Of a stretch of DNA of 64,000 bases, positions 32,885 to 44,600 are shown piece by piece (within the stretch, counting starts at the first letter, position 1; every line of letters begins with the position of its first letter). The notes beneath the pieces were generated by a model. The model was not told the DNA's origin and searched no databases. It saw nothing but the letters and a program-made list of their open reading frames with translations. Source of the DNA: Sternotherus odoratus (taxonomy: Eukaryota > Chordata > Testudines > Kinosternidae); NCBI GenBank assembly GCA_032164245.1, contig JAVMKO010000003.1, positions 95,541,890-95,605,889 on the forward strand, in the 5' to 3' direction. The position numbers and the translations under genes are program-made.

Positions 32885-34823
32885 AGCTTAATGGCATAAT
32901 GGCTTTTATTTATTTAGGATGACATTTTCAAAAATGGAAGCCTAAAATTAAGTTCTGTAAGTGATTTTTCAGAGGTGTTGAGCATCCATTAGTTTCCACG
33001 GAAGTCAGTGGGAGTTGCATGGATGTGCTCAGTTCCTCTCAATATCAAGACACTTAGGTATCCTAAGTATGGGCTTAGTTTTTTGTACCAGTCCCACATC
33101 ATTTTAACAATGGAGGCACTGCTGAAATGGGCTCAGTGCTGTACGGGGGTAGACAATAGCATTTGAAACAGACTTATGATCTCTTTCCCCTCCCCACAGA
33201 TAACTGCAGATGACCCTTTGGGGCATCTTGCCTCATAGGCTGAGAACTGTTGTTCTAAATCAATAGCAAGAACTAAATTTTGAGGCACATTTGAATAATT
33301 GTATTAGCATCGGAAAATATGCTGTTCTGGATTCTCTATTTCACATCGTGATTGATTAAGTGACATGAATTTATAAACTGCACTATGTGTTGTGTTGGAT
33401 CTTAACTGTTTCTGAAGGTGGCAATTATGTGAGAAAACCAGCTTTTAGAGTATCCTTGCTGCTGATTATTAAATAAATTAATATTTTGTGAAGAGATGTT
33501 ACGTATAACATGCTCATGGGAGTCTAGATATGTATAGTTGTATGTACTAATGCACATGCAGCTGTAAGCGATGAGTAAGTTTGCTGTACACACAATAAAT
33601 GAACCCCCAATAAAGACAATAACGCTAGTGTTGTTTCATGTCATAAAAACATAAGTTGCATTCCTTCACATATACTGGTATACTATAACAAATTATTTAA
33701 ATATTTGGTCATAAAAAGAGGTGTAAAACATTATTATTTTTACTTTTAATGTAAGCTGCACAAAGCACAATGCACTCATTAAGAAAAAACTATAGAGAAA
33801 GTCAGAATTTGAACATGGTCTAAATTTATCAGGCTAAACTGACTAACTTCCTAATTTTACAGTATCCTGTATATGGTTTTAAATACACATTCTGTATTAG
33901 CATCAATTAGTTTTGGATGAAGTATAAATTATGGCAGAATTTGCCCCCTTTTATTTAGATGTTTATTGCTGTTCTTGGAAGTAAGCTAACCCCCCCTCCA
34001 TTCATTTCTTTTTTTCTGTGCATTATGAAGAACCTCCAATAATCTCACTGTATTTAATTTGTAGGATTTCACAGTGTTTTAATAATAACAGTTACTGAAT
34101 GAATACTTCACTCAAAGCATCCTTTTTCTTCCTGCATATTGAGTAATGTTCAGTTAGGAAAATACATGAAAAATTAGAAAAAAGGTAGAAATGTTGAATT
34201 TGGCTTTCAGGGGAACTATGGGGCATTGTGTGGATGATTTATTGATTAAAGGGCTATAAAAACAAGCTTGGGTGCTTTTCTTTAATGAAGAATATTTCAC
34301 AGTAGTGGAACATAACCCTCAAACTTTTATCCTAGCCAGTGTGCAGTGTTTTCCCCCCCTTCATTTTTTGGTAGCTGATGGTAGAATTTTTGCTCATAAT
34401 TTTAAAGATAACACAGAGTAGGTAGGAATATACACACATGATTTTTATTTATTTAAATAAGTGATAATTCTCTCTACATGACTTGGTAGCTGTTTTTCCC
34501 AGATTGAAGTAAAGTATTACAAACTACTGGAACTTTTTGGCTCCAAAACTTTTCAGCTGTTTTTCCCCCCCCCCAAAAAGTATTTACACTGCTCAGCCAG
34601 CAACTGAACGTGAGAGGAGACAGTTCTCATTGAAAGCTGCTATCTGCCTACGGGACTTCCCACTTCTGTCTGCAAGCAAACAGAGGTCAGATAGATATAC
34701 GTATATATATAGAATGATTTATTTTTTTTTTAAATTAACTTAAAAGAAAACGAACTTTCCTTTATTGTACAATATTTTTGCTCTCCTGGAATCAGAAGGT
34801 CTATAGTTAACTAGCCACTCAAG
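32885..34823. other. ARID1B intron, nothing recognised
   Basis: AT-rich intron with scattered homopolymers (C run at about 34565-34573). No exon seen. Confidence 0.5.
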
Positions 34824-35041
34824 CTACGTCTACACTACATACTGAGCCTGGGCTCTGACTCAGGTTTGAGCCCAAAAAACCCTTCCACGCACACAAATCA
34901 GTCTGACTTAGGTCAGCAAGCACTTAGAATCCATATCCTAGGATACTGCTAGGGGCTGGATCTGTGACTCAGGTCCAACACCTGTCCTTTTGCAATGTGA
35001 ATGCAGCTCATGCCACAGACCCAGGTCAGAAGGTTTGCATA

Positions 35042-36039
35042 TAATCATAGGACTGGAAGGGACTTGAAGAGGTCATCTAATCCAGTCCCCTTCACTCATG
35101 GCAGGACTAAGTATTATCTAGCCCATGCCTTGCAGGTGTATGTCTAACCTGCTCTTAAAAATCTCCAGTGAAGGAGTGTCCTTAGGGAATTTATTCTAGT
35201 GCTTAACCATCTGACAGGAAGTTTTTCCTAATGTCCAACCTAAACTGCCCTTGCTGCAATTTAAGCCTATTGTTTCTTGTCTTATCCTCAGCGGTTAAGA
35301 ACTGTTCTTCTCCCTCCTCCTTGTAACAGCCTTTTATGTACCATATTTTTCGCCCTATAGGACGCTCCGGCCTATAAGACGCCCCCGAGTTCTTCAATAA
35401 AAAAGCCGGACCAAAAAAAAAAAAAAAAAAAAAAGCGCCTCGCTCTCCCGTCCCCGCCGCGCGGGCGGGCTGCTGGGAGCGCGCCGCTCTCCCGTCCCCG
35501 CCGCGCGGGCGGGCGCTCCCAGGGGCTCGGGGCCCGAGCTGCTCTCGTTCCCCGCCGGCCCCAACACATGCGGGTGGGCTCGGGGGGAAGCCCCGCCCCG
35601 CCCGCCGGGCCACCTGCAGCCGCCCCAGCTCCAGCTGCCCGGTAAGTGGTTTCATATATTCGGCATATAAGACGCCCCCCCCTAATTTTGAGGTTATTTT
35701 GGGGGGTTAAAAGGGCGTCTTATATGCCGAAAAATACGGTACTTGAAAACTGTTATCATGGCCCCTTTCAGTCTTCTCTTTTCCAGACTAAACAGACCCA
35801 ATTTTTTCACTCATAGGTCATATTTTCTAGACTTTTAATAATTTTTGTTGTTCTTCTCTGGACTTTCTCCAATTTGTCCAGATCTTTCCTGAAATGTGGC
35901 GCCCGGAACTGGATACAATACTCCAGTTGAATCCTAATCAGTGCGGAGTAGAGTGGAAGAATTATACATCTCAAAAAGATGTTTGCTCTTTTTTTCTTGC
36001 AACAGTGTTACACTGTTGACTCGTATTTTGCTTGTGGTA
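35042..36039 (-). mobile_element. CR1 LINE 3' end carrying a mariner MITE
   Basis: The reverse-strand CR1 3' end runs from ATAATCATAGGACTGGAAGG through TCTGGACTTTCTCCAATTTG and TGGCGCCCGGAACTGGATAC to TTACACTGTTGACTCGTATT. It is broken at a TA dinucleotide by the element at 35341-35739. 5'-truncated with no legible protein. Confidence 0.8.
35341..35739. mobile_element. Tc1/mariner-type MITE with GC-rich core, 399 bp
   Basis: Termini are CCATATTTTTCGCCCTATAG and, read from the right, CCGTATTTTTCGGCATATAA. It is flanked by TA (35339-35340, 35740-35741). Removing it restores continuous CR1 sequence (TTTTATGTA then CTTGAAAAC), so the insertion site is certain. The interior has an A run at about 35413-35433 and GC-rich units containing CCCGTCCCCGCCGCGCGGGC (35440-35520). 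No transposase. Confidence 0.88.
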
Positions 36040-36379
36040 TGGACACATTAGGATGGTCCATCAATTGTAAACCAGATCTAAAGTGCAGTGTGGATGCTCA
36101 GGCATGGACTTTTAAGCACTGAGTCCTTGTAGTGTGGTGTAGACATCAGAGTGAGAACTATCCTTTAATATTTTGAACTGCTGGTTGAACACTGAAAATG
36201 TTGGTTTGCGTGAGAGGGAGGAAGGAGCTATGGATTGGCAAGGTTCCCCCCCCCCCCCAACTAAAAAAATGTAATACTTCACAAATTAAAGCTGTGATTC
36301 AATCATTTACACTCTGTCTTTAAATGAAATAATCTGGAACATGAATACTCTCCACCCTTTATAAATGCTTGGAGGTGCT

Positions 36380-36570
36380 CTGGGCCCAATTCTTTTCTCA
36401 CACCTTGGGTAGTCTAAGCTGCTCTTAAGGGATCCACCTGGCAAGGGGCTGAATGCTATAGCCCTGATCCAGGAAAACATTTATACCTGCTTGACTTTAA
36501 AAACACGAGTAGTCCCATCTGGGCTTTTTAAACCAGGGCACAAGCGCTTTTCTGGATCAGGACCAAAGTG
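36380..36570. repeat. Palindromic interspersed repeat remnant
   Basis: CCCTGATCCAGGAAAA near 36462 is mirrored by CTTTTCTGGATCAGGACC at about 36548-36565. An inner GAGTAGTCCCAT lies near 36508. A common turtle-type fold-back repeat, diverged. Confidence 0.45.
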
Positions 36571-36737
36571 CTCAGCACCTGCAGGATCAAATCAATATAC
36601 CTGTAAATAGTGAGTGTAAAATCCTGTCAGAATGGCTTTTACATGCCTCAGTTTATGCAGGTATAAATGATGGCTACATAAGATGCAAGGCAATGGGGAG
36701 TTAGCGCCCCCCCCCCTTTGTCTTCTGTTGCATCTGA

Positions 36738-36934
36738 GGGCGGGTTTACACTACAGCCTAAGTCAATATAACTTATGTTGCCCCCTCACCCCCCAGTGCT
36801 ATATCTGCTTCTCTCTGAGGTGGAGTTATTATGCTGACAGGAGAGCATTCTCCCATCGGCATAGCACGTCTTCACCAGACACTACAGCGGTGCAGCTTGC
36901 TGCCTCCATGCAGCGCCGTAATATAGGCTTGCCC
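36738..36934. mobile_element. Harbinger-like MITE, 197 bp
   Basis: Left terminus GGGCGGGTTTACACTAC; right end AATATAGGCTTGCCC followed by TAA, with TGA on the left in the duplication position. Interior segments such as GCTGACAGGAGAGCATTCTC and CATCGGCATAGC are typical of turtle Harbinger MITEs. Confidence 0.6.
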
Positions 36935-39430
36935 TAAGACTTGGAGCTTTTGGTTTTTAACCACACTGTCTGGTGTGTATTTTTGCTTTCATGGAGGGTA
37001 CATATAAATGCCCCTTGACACTGTAAAATATAATAGGTACTAAGGTGGAAGTGAATTTTACAGTAACATATATTTGTGTACAGATGCCAGCTATTACATT
37101 TGCTTCTTGTCTTGAAGGACATAGATTTAGGTTTTACAGAGGAGTTGGTCTTTCAGCCATTTTGGATACTGCAGTGGTATCCTGAGATGAGTATTCTTTA
37201 TAGATGAAGATACTGGAGCCCAAGGTTACTTGTGATTCCCCTCTGGTAGCCGTCCAGTTGGAAGTGAAGAACATAAAGATCCATTTCTGAAGAGAATAGA
37301 AGATAACGCCATATTCATGGTCAATATTTCTCCCCTGTAACTAAATAATAGACAAGTTATGCAACCTAATGTCATCTAGATTTTTAAAAAAATATCAACA
37401 AAGAAGTCTTCAAGACAGAAACAGGTCAGGCATTGAGGTGTTGGGCTGTGATAGGTCATTGTCTGGAATTTCTTCATTCGTACAGACCTATTTCCCTCTC
37501 CAAAAGGCTGCACATCAGGCTGACCCAACTCTCCTTAACTCTCCCCCACACTAGTCCACAGGAGCTAATTGCTGCTGCCTGTCCTGGGCCAGCTGTAAGG
37601 GTGTCAGAGTGAGTGAGACATGAAGCATTGCCCCTCCTCTCTATGGAAGGAACACGTGCCTCCTGCTGGCCCGGGGAATTAGGTCCATTGTTTGACTCTG
37701 TTGGATTTGTGTCTTCTGTGTAACCGCTACAGGACCAGCCCCATGCATAGGCTTTTAAGTAGTTATTTTATTTTGTTTCATCTGAATATATCGATGAGAC
37801 AGTAATGTAGCCTAAACTAATCCGGGTGACTTTATAGTATCGTTATTTATTGCCACAGTCTAAAGATTGGCAACATTTAAAAGTGAGCTAAAGACCATTT
37901 CCGCTCTTTCCCTTCCAGTGCTTTCTTCTTCTCTGAATTGGTCTTAAAGTTCTCTTCATTTAAATAAACCCTTCCTTCTTCTAATTACACTGAAATTGTA
38001 AGAGTAAAATAAATATGTGTTTGATTTTAAAAACTTCAAGAGGCTATAGTGTCGTTAGGTTAAATGAGTAAATGGATTTTGCTTCTTAGAGGGCTGCTTG
38101 GTATTTGAAAAAGGTTTTGACAAATGCTGGAGTTGCACCAATATAGAAGTAGCAGTTACAGAGGTGGTTTAACAAGTCCCTTAGAAGATTCATGCAGATC
38201 CGGCAGTCGCTCTATTTTGAACGAAAAGAAGGATGGAACCAGCTATTTTTACTTTTGCCTGGGAATGAAATAAAAAGAAGGCAGGACTCTGTACTATATA
38301 ATTTTTGCTTAATCTGACTCCATTGAGATTCTTTCCTGTTTACTTCTTGACTTTGCTGTCTGTGTTTCGTTAATACAAAAATCTCCCCCAGGATTGTGAA
38401 TACTGTGGTTCAGTCCACCTCTTAACCTTCCTGGATATTTTTATAATTTATCATCAGCTGACACAGCCTGGGTAGAATATTCTTACCACTCCCTCTGGCT
38501 GCTGGAAGTCTGAAATTACATCTTTGTCTTTGAAGTCAGGCACACTGTTAGCGTTGCTATGGTGACAGGGTGGGTAATGGCCTCCACAGAGAGGAGATTG
38601 GTATTTAGCGTTTGAACGCTGCTGTACACAAGGCCTTGATTTTTAGAGTGGTTACTGAACTATCCCCTTTTAGTAAATGTTTAAAAATAAAATTTTTACA
38701 TAGTCTTACTAGATTAGTAGTCATGGTTTATTTCATTTTAACTGGAATGATAAAAGCATTATTCCATTAAATGGGTAGCTCCCCCCCCCTTTAGTTTATG
38801 CATTATTAACACAAGCTTTCCTGTTTTGCTTGTAACATTTTATAGGCTTTTTCAAACATGCAGTCAGATTTGCTCTGTTGCTCTCTTATTTTCAGGACTT
38901 AACCCTTTTTCTGCTTGATCTTTCCTTCAGCAACTTAGAAAGAAGCTTTGACTAGTTTAGGATGCTCACATTTTAAAGAGGCTTACTTTTTGAAGCATTA
39001 GAAAACAATGATTAAGATGAGTCTATTTTTGTTCACTGAATACAAACGATATTGAACCAAGCACTGTGCCTTCTGACATCAAGTGTAAGCTTCTTGATTT
39101 CAGTGGGGCTGCCCGTGGTTCAGGTCAAAGTGGAATTTTGCCCAGTAGTTTGATAGTTTGTCCACAGTGTCAAGTTTCTCCCCAGACTCCTTCCCCTTAA
39201 AACATTTGTGGATATGGGAATGAGATGCAGAGTTTGTTGCCAGTCTCCCTTCCCCCAGCTGGGTGGTAAAAGGGGTGGAGACTATAGAACACAGAAAATA
39301 CTTTGGGAGGTGAGGCTTCCCTCATTTGCATTTTCTTCCCCTAAACAAATATAAAGCTAACTAAGTATTATCAAAGTGTATTTTGTTTCACCTTCATTGC
39401 TCCCTAAAGGATGTCTTGAGATCATTTCTA
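36935..39430. other. ARID1B intron, nothing recognised
   Basis: AT-rich intron. Only traces of short fold-back repeats (for example near 39090). No exon recognised. Confidence 0.5.
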
Positions 39431-39760
39431 GGGCTTGTCTACATGGTATGTTGATGTGCACCTGCTGGGGTGTAAATTCTAATGCGGGACCAACAGGTTG
39501 CTCACTGACCAGCCAGGATGGGCCCTGCTGGTATTCACTATAAGTAGAATCATAGAAATTCAGGGCTGGAAGAGACCTCAGGAGGTCATCTAGTCCGACC
39601 CCCTGCTCAAAGCAGGACCAATCCCCAACTAAATTCCCCAATCTGGAGGGAACTTGTAATGTGCACAAGCAGGGTCCCTACAGTCAGTGTGCAACATGCA
39701 GGAGTGCAGTAAAATTTACACAACAGTTGGTGAGGGCTAAAGCACTATGTAGGCAATCTC
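39431..39760. mobile_element. Degenerate Harbinger-like MITE split by CR1
   Basis: Left terminus GGGCTTGTCTACATGG and a matching inverted right end near ATGTAGGCAATCTC. A CR1 fragment sits in the middle. Immediately right, GGCCAAGTCTACACTG (39764-39779) looks like the start of another such MITE, cut off by a hAT element. Confidence 0.5.
39546..39645 (-). mobile_element. CR1 LINE 3' fragment
   Basis: AGAATCATAGAAATTCAGGG, GAGACCTCAGGAGGTCATCT and CCCCCTGCTCAAAGCAGG are the reverse-strand CR1 3' end. About 100 bp remain. Confidence 0.88.
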
Positions 39761-39784
39761 ACAGGCCAAGTCTACACTGTGAGT

Positions 39785-40032
39785 CAGGGATAGACAATCT
39801 ATGGCATGCGTGCCAAAGGCAGCACGTGAGCTGATTTTCAATGGCACTCTCACTGCATGGGTCCTGGCCACCGGTCCACGGGGCTCTCCGTTTTAATTTA
39901 ATCTTAAATGAAGCTTCTCAAACATTTCAAAAAATCTTATTTACTTTACATACAACAATAATTTAGTTATATATTAAAGACTTAGAAAGAGACCCTCCTA
40001 AAAACATTAAAATATATTACTGGTACCTGAAA
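39785..40032. mobile_element. hAT MITE (CAGGGAT family), right-truncated
   Basis: Begins CAGGGATAGACAATCTATGG and continues through TTTTCAATGGCACTCTCACT and CTTTACATACAACAATAATT. It stops near ATTACTGGTACCTG without its right terminus. It is the same family as 41311-41608, in opposite orientation. Confidence 0.8.
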
Positions 40033-41204
40033 GATTGTGCAGGGAGCTCCAAACAATGGCTCACTCTTGAGAACCTACCTTATGTACTGCACAACGGCGC
40101 TCATTAATGATTATAGGAGGTCCAGAAATTTAATCTCCCCTCTAATTTCTTGGTTTTGGAGTGTTGTGAGTGTTCTGAGTTGTGCTCTTATTATTTTAGC
40201 CATATTTGAAAAAAAATTACAGATACACTAGTAAGATTCCATTTAGTTTTTCACAGAAGATTATTACTCATGTTAAATTGTGTCTTTGGAATAGATACTT
40301 TGCTGTATATTGTGGTTACCACATACTGTATCTCTCTAAAGGACTACAGAGCTGAAACCATATGCTAATAAATGATGGCAAAGCAACTGCTTGGCTAGAA
40401 ATGAAAGTAATCTTCAAATCCTGAAGAAATACTCTGTTGTGGAGTCAAAAAGCAGCTTGAGAAGTTTTATATTCAACTACAATTTGCTTATTGATACAGT
40501 TAGAGAGAGAAGTGTGCTTCAGATGGAAATTGCAACATGTGTTTGATGCATCTGGGACATAAATAGCACTTGCCAAGCTATTCATTAAAATTGGTCCACT
40601 ACCTGCATCTCTGGATTTAGAAAGAAACATTAGACATGAATGTATAAACATGCAATATCTTTATCTGCACAAGACTCTTTTAAGTTGCTGGTTTTTTAAT
40701 AACAGCATAAAAAAATCTAAACTAAATATCAGTATTCATTGCACGGGAAAGAAAAATCTTGTATGAGACCAAAACCCATTTCACCAATTTTTATTAACAT
40801 ATCCTGTCTCCTAGAATGTTTAGTGTTTTCACCTGCCTGTAAATTAATTTTGCACATGCGTGTGACTGATATTTGAACTGAGTGTTTGTAATATCTGGCT
40901 TTTTTAAAAAGGATCTCCCAACATGAATATATTATGGAGGTGCTGTAGTGGGTTCATAGGTAAGATTAGTTGAATTTTCCACTTAAAAGAGGGTATAAAT
41001 CCCTTAATTAAACATACAAATTCATACAAATAATTCTCAAACAAGAACTGTTTCAATAAAGAGGATAAACCAATTTCCTAAGTACGCACTGCACTTCTTA
41101 GAGCTGTATTTGCAGAATTCTAAGCAACTTAAAATCATTCTGTTCTGAGATTTTCTCAGAGGTCACACTGTTTTCAGGTTCTCTAATATCTAAAGTCCTT
41201 AGGC
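40033..41204. other. ARID1B intron, nothing recognised
   Basis: AT-rich intron, no exon or TE boundary recognised. Confidence 0.5.
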
Positions 41205-41212
41205 CAGATCTT

Positions 41213-41260
41213 CAGCTGGTGTACATTGTCAGAGCTGAGCTCTGACAGTTTACACCAGCT
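41213..41260. repeat. 48-bp near-perfect palindrome
   Basis: CAGCTGGTGTACATTGTCAG then AGCT is mirrored by AGCTCTGACAGTTTACACCA then GCT, with two mismatches and almost no loop. It belongs to the dispersed GGCCAGATCTTCAGCTGGTG repeat of sauropsids. Confidence 0.75.
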
Positions 41261-41310
41261 AGGGATGTGGCTGAACAACTTCAGATTTCACCCACAGCTT
41301 CAGCCTATAA

Positions 41311-41608
41311 CAGGGATCGGCAGCCTTTCAGAAGTGGTGTGCCGAGTCTTCATTTATTCACTCTAATTTAAGGTTTTGCATGCCAGTAATACATTTTAAC
41401 ATTTTTAGAGGGTCTCTTTCTATAAGTCTATAATATATAATTAAACTATTGTTGTATGTAAAGTAAATAAATTAAGAAGATTCATTTAAAATTAAATTAA
41501 AATTCAGAGCTCCTCAGATCAGTGGCCAGGACGCGGGCAGTGTGAGTGCCACTGAAAATCAGCTCGTGTGCCTCCTTCAGCATGCGTGCCATAGGTTGCC
41601 TACCTCTG
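41311..41608. mobile_element. Complete hAT MITE with perfect 8-bp duplication, 298 bp
   Basis: Left terminus CAGGGATCGGCAGCC, right terminus GGTTGCCTACCTCTG, flanked by GCCTATAA on both sides (41303-41310 and 41609-41616). Non-coding. The partner copy is at 39785-40032. Confidence 0.93.
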
Positions 41609-41616
41609 GCCTATAA

Positions 41617-44600
41617 CAATACCAGTACAGGTGAAGAGTGGATGGGAGGAAGGAAGCGGAAACAAAACTAAATTTTCACAAAGTTCTTTATCTTAATCGT
41701 GGTAGCTTATTTATTTTTGATGTGGAGGCCACAAAACATGGTTTTTTGGGGGATGACTTCAGTATATGACACTGCCTACCTAGAATGAAAAAAGACTAGA
41801 AAGCCAGTAGAAAAGAATACAGTATAAGGAAAAGCATCCAGATGGTGTGTGCATTCATAAGCCACACTCAGTCAGCACTAAAGCCTTGTCTGTATTGGGG
41901 ATTAGCCCCAATTTCAGCAGTCTAAACCTAGCAGCTATTACAGCCACAAACTAGTTTACATCCCTACTGTAAATAAAGAATGAAAGAATGTGCACTAGTG
42001 AACCTTACCTTTGCTTGAAACTGGAGTGAACTCCACTCGTGCAAATCATGGCTTTTTAAAATCTATACTAGAGGTTTGTCCCACTGCAGTCATGCTGGTT
42101 GCTGGCTCCTGGTTGCTGAAACTAAAGGCTAATCTTTTAATACAGACAGGGCCTAATGTATAGTTTTTATAAAGGCAGACATCGCCTGCCTTTATAAAAT
42201 CAGAAAAGTACGCTAAAGGGGACACATTTGCATTAGCAGGCACCAGACATACATATGCAGAAAAATTTAAAAATAGCAATCTAAGAAAATAAAGAATTGA
42301 GGAATCTATAAATATTAGGAACACAGAACTTCAGATAATATCTTTATCTGCAGAAGGCTCTTTTATGTTGATTTATTTAGGTTTTAGGAAGAATTCACAA
42401 CTAACAATAAAATATAACACCGTAAAACATGAGGAAGTCCTGCTTTATTAAAAACACATGGACATATGAACAACCTTGTACAGACCTCTGTAATTAAAAC
42501 AGACATATTATCATTAAAAATATTTACACAGTTAATAAACATATTTAAAGTAGTATCTAGTTTCCTCCTTCAACAGCCTATGGTGCCCAGTAATCTTTCC
42601 AAATTATTTTCCAGGCCATTCTCCATATTTTCTTAGATAACTTCATCTTGCTCATATACTTCATGATCAGGGCCATTCATCTGCTTCCTGTCTGAATATT
42701 CTCTGTACTTTTCTCCATAACTTACCTTGAGAGATTTTTCTCAACTTTTCACTATCCTTTCTCCTTCCTCCAAAGCCTGTTAGAATCAATTGAGAATCTT
42801 TCCATTGATTTCAATCAGTTTTGGATTAACCCGCCTCCCCAGCCCAATTACATCGGTTCCTTCCTGACAATCATCATCCTGTTCCATGTTCTCATAAATT
42901 TCAGTGTTCTTTTTGAGTAGTGCAGTCTCACCAGCTATAAGCAATGCATTATATTTTGAACAGTATGAACTATTTCTGGTGATCAAGACATCTAAAAATC
43001 CCTGTTAGTTACTACCTTCAACGTCTTCATTATCATCTGCATTGAAACTGCTAGGCCTCAACCACTTTCTCTAGCACATATGGATGTTTCATTTGAAATA
43101 AAATGTGCGTACATGTACGTGTGTGTGCGTTTGTTTGTAAAAGTAAAATTACAAAAAATGGCTTTTGAAGAGTCAAGTTATACAATACTGATATCTAAAT
43201 TTATATACATACTTAACTGTATATTTTTGGGATCTTTATTCGAGCTCATTAACTTCCAGCCAGTGCTCTGACTGTCTGGAAGAATGACTCCCATTAGGCC
43301 ATCTAAATTTACGTTCTGTGTGAAACTTCTTGTTTAAATATTTCAGTTCAAGATCTGCAATGCCCCATTGTTTTCATTGTGTTTTCAGTTGACGGTTCTT
43401 ATACTACATGGGTTCAGACTTGACCATTAGCACGGGTTGTGTTGGCTGTTAAAATACTTAAGTCTACACTTTTAATTATTTCCAAAATAATTGCCATTAA
43501 CAGTAGGAAATAAGGCCCGCAGGTATACTTACTGAAAAACAAAACCCCAAAAATCCACCACCCACAATACATTTCACTTAATTGAGAATGTATCAATAGA
43601 AGAAAAAAAAAAGGAAACTTATGCTTGGAAAATACAAATTCATGTATATCCTTATCTCATGTACGATTAAAAAAGTCACAATTTCTTATTACTTTAAATA
43701 TATTAATGTGTACGATGAAAAATTAAATTCTCACAATTCCTTTTACTTCCAACATACAAAGAGGCCAAATGCCCAAATCCAGTGCGGGTGTTTTTATGTT
43801 GGAAGTGAAGGGGCATGTTTTGTATGAGTGACTGCATTTCGAGTATTAAAAAGCTCATATGGTATAAGTTATGTGAACTGAGGTTAGTGAGGACTTAAAT
43901 GTTTCCTTTTGTGTTAATTTCCATGATTTTTAGTGATTGTTAAATGTTGAGCTATATGTTGTGGATTGAGCTATATAGTGTGTGTTTTGTGGCTCTATTG
44001 TGGAATGAGTTGATACACCTTAAGATCCGTTGAGCCTGAAGACTTACAGGCAAATTGGAGTAAGTGGGAAGAAGTGAGAAAAATACCAAGTAAAATGTGT
44101 TTGAGAGTTTAATTTTATGTTTTAATTTTTTGTCAAGATGTATTGGTGATTATTGTATGTCTCATTAGCACTTTAGTAGTCAAGTGCACAAATTCCTCCT
44201 GTATCTTTATGGGGAGAAACCATAAATCTAATCTAGGTACAACTTAGGTACACCTGATCACAAGAGGTTAATAGATGTATGATTATGTATTCATCAAAAC
44301 TACTCTGCAGTCACCAAGACAGCAACAATTTTACAGAATTTTAAAAAGTAAAGGTCAAATCCAAGCATTCTCTTAGGATTTTCTCATGTTTGTTTTCTTT
44401 TGTGGCTTATTATACTCTCCACTGGTAGAAATAGAAGAATGAATTATTGCCTTTTGGTCTGTCTTATTCACAATATAAATTAGAGCTCTTTGCTTTATGT
44501 TAGTGGCAGAAAGTAAATTTATGGATTTACTTTCTGAAGGAGTTCTGAACTGCCCTGGTCCTTGCTATAGCCCTGTGTATTTAGACATTCTTACATGTAG

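Larger units (their letters stand above)
34824..36147. mobile_element. Harbinger-like MITE split by CR1
   Basis: Left terminus GCTACGTCTACACTAC (about 34824) and right GTAGTGTGGTGTAGACATC (ending about 36149) are inverted. The two halves, 34824-35041 and 36040-36147, resemble one known turtle MITE. A CR1 copy separates them. The 3-bp duplication is not clear. Confidence 0.65.
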
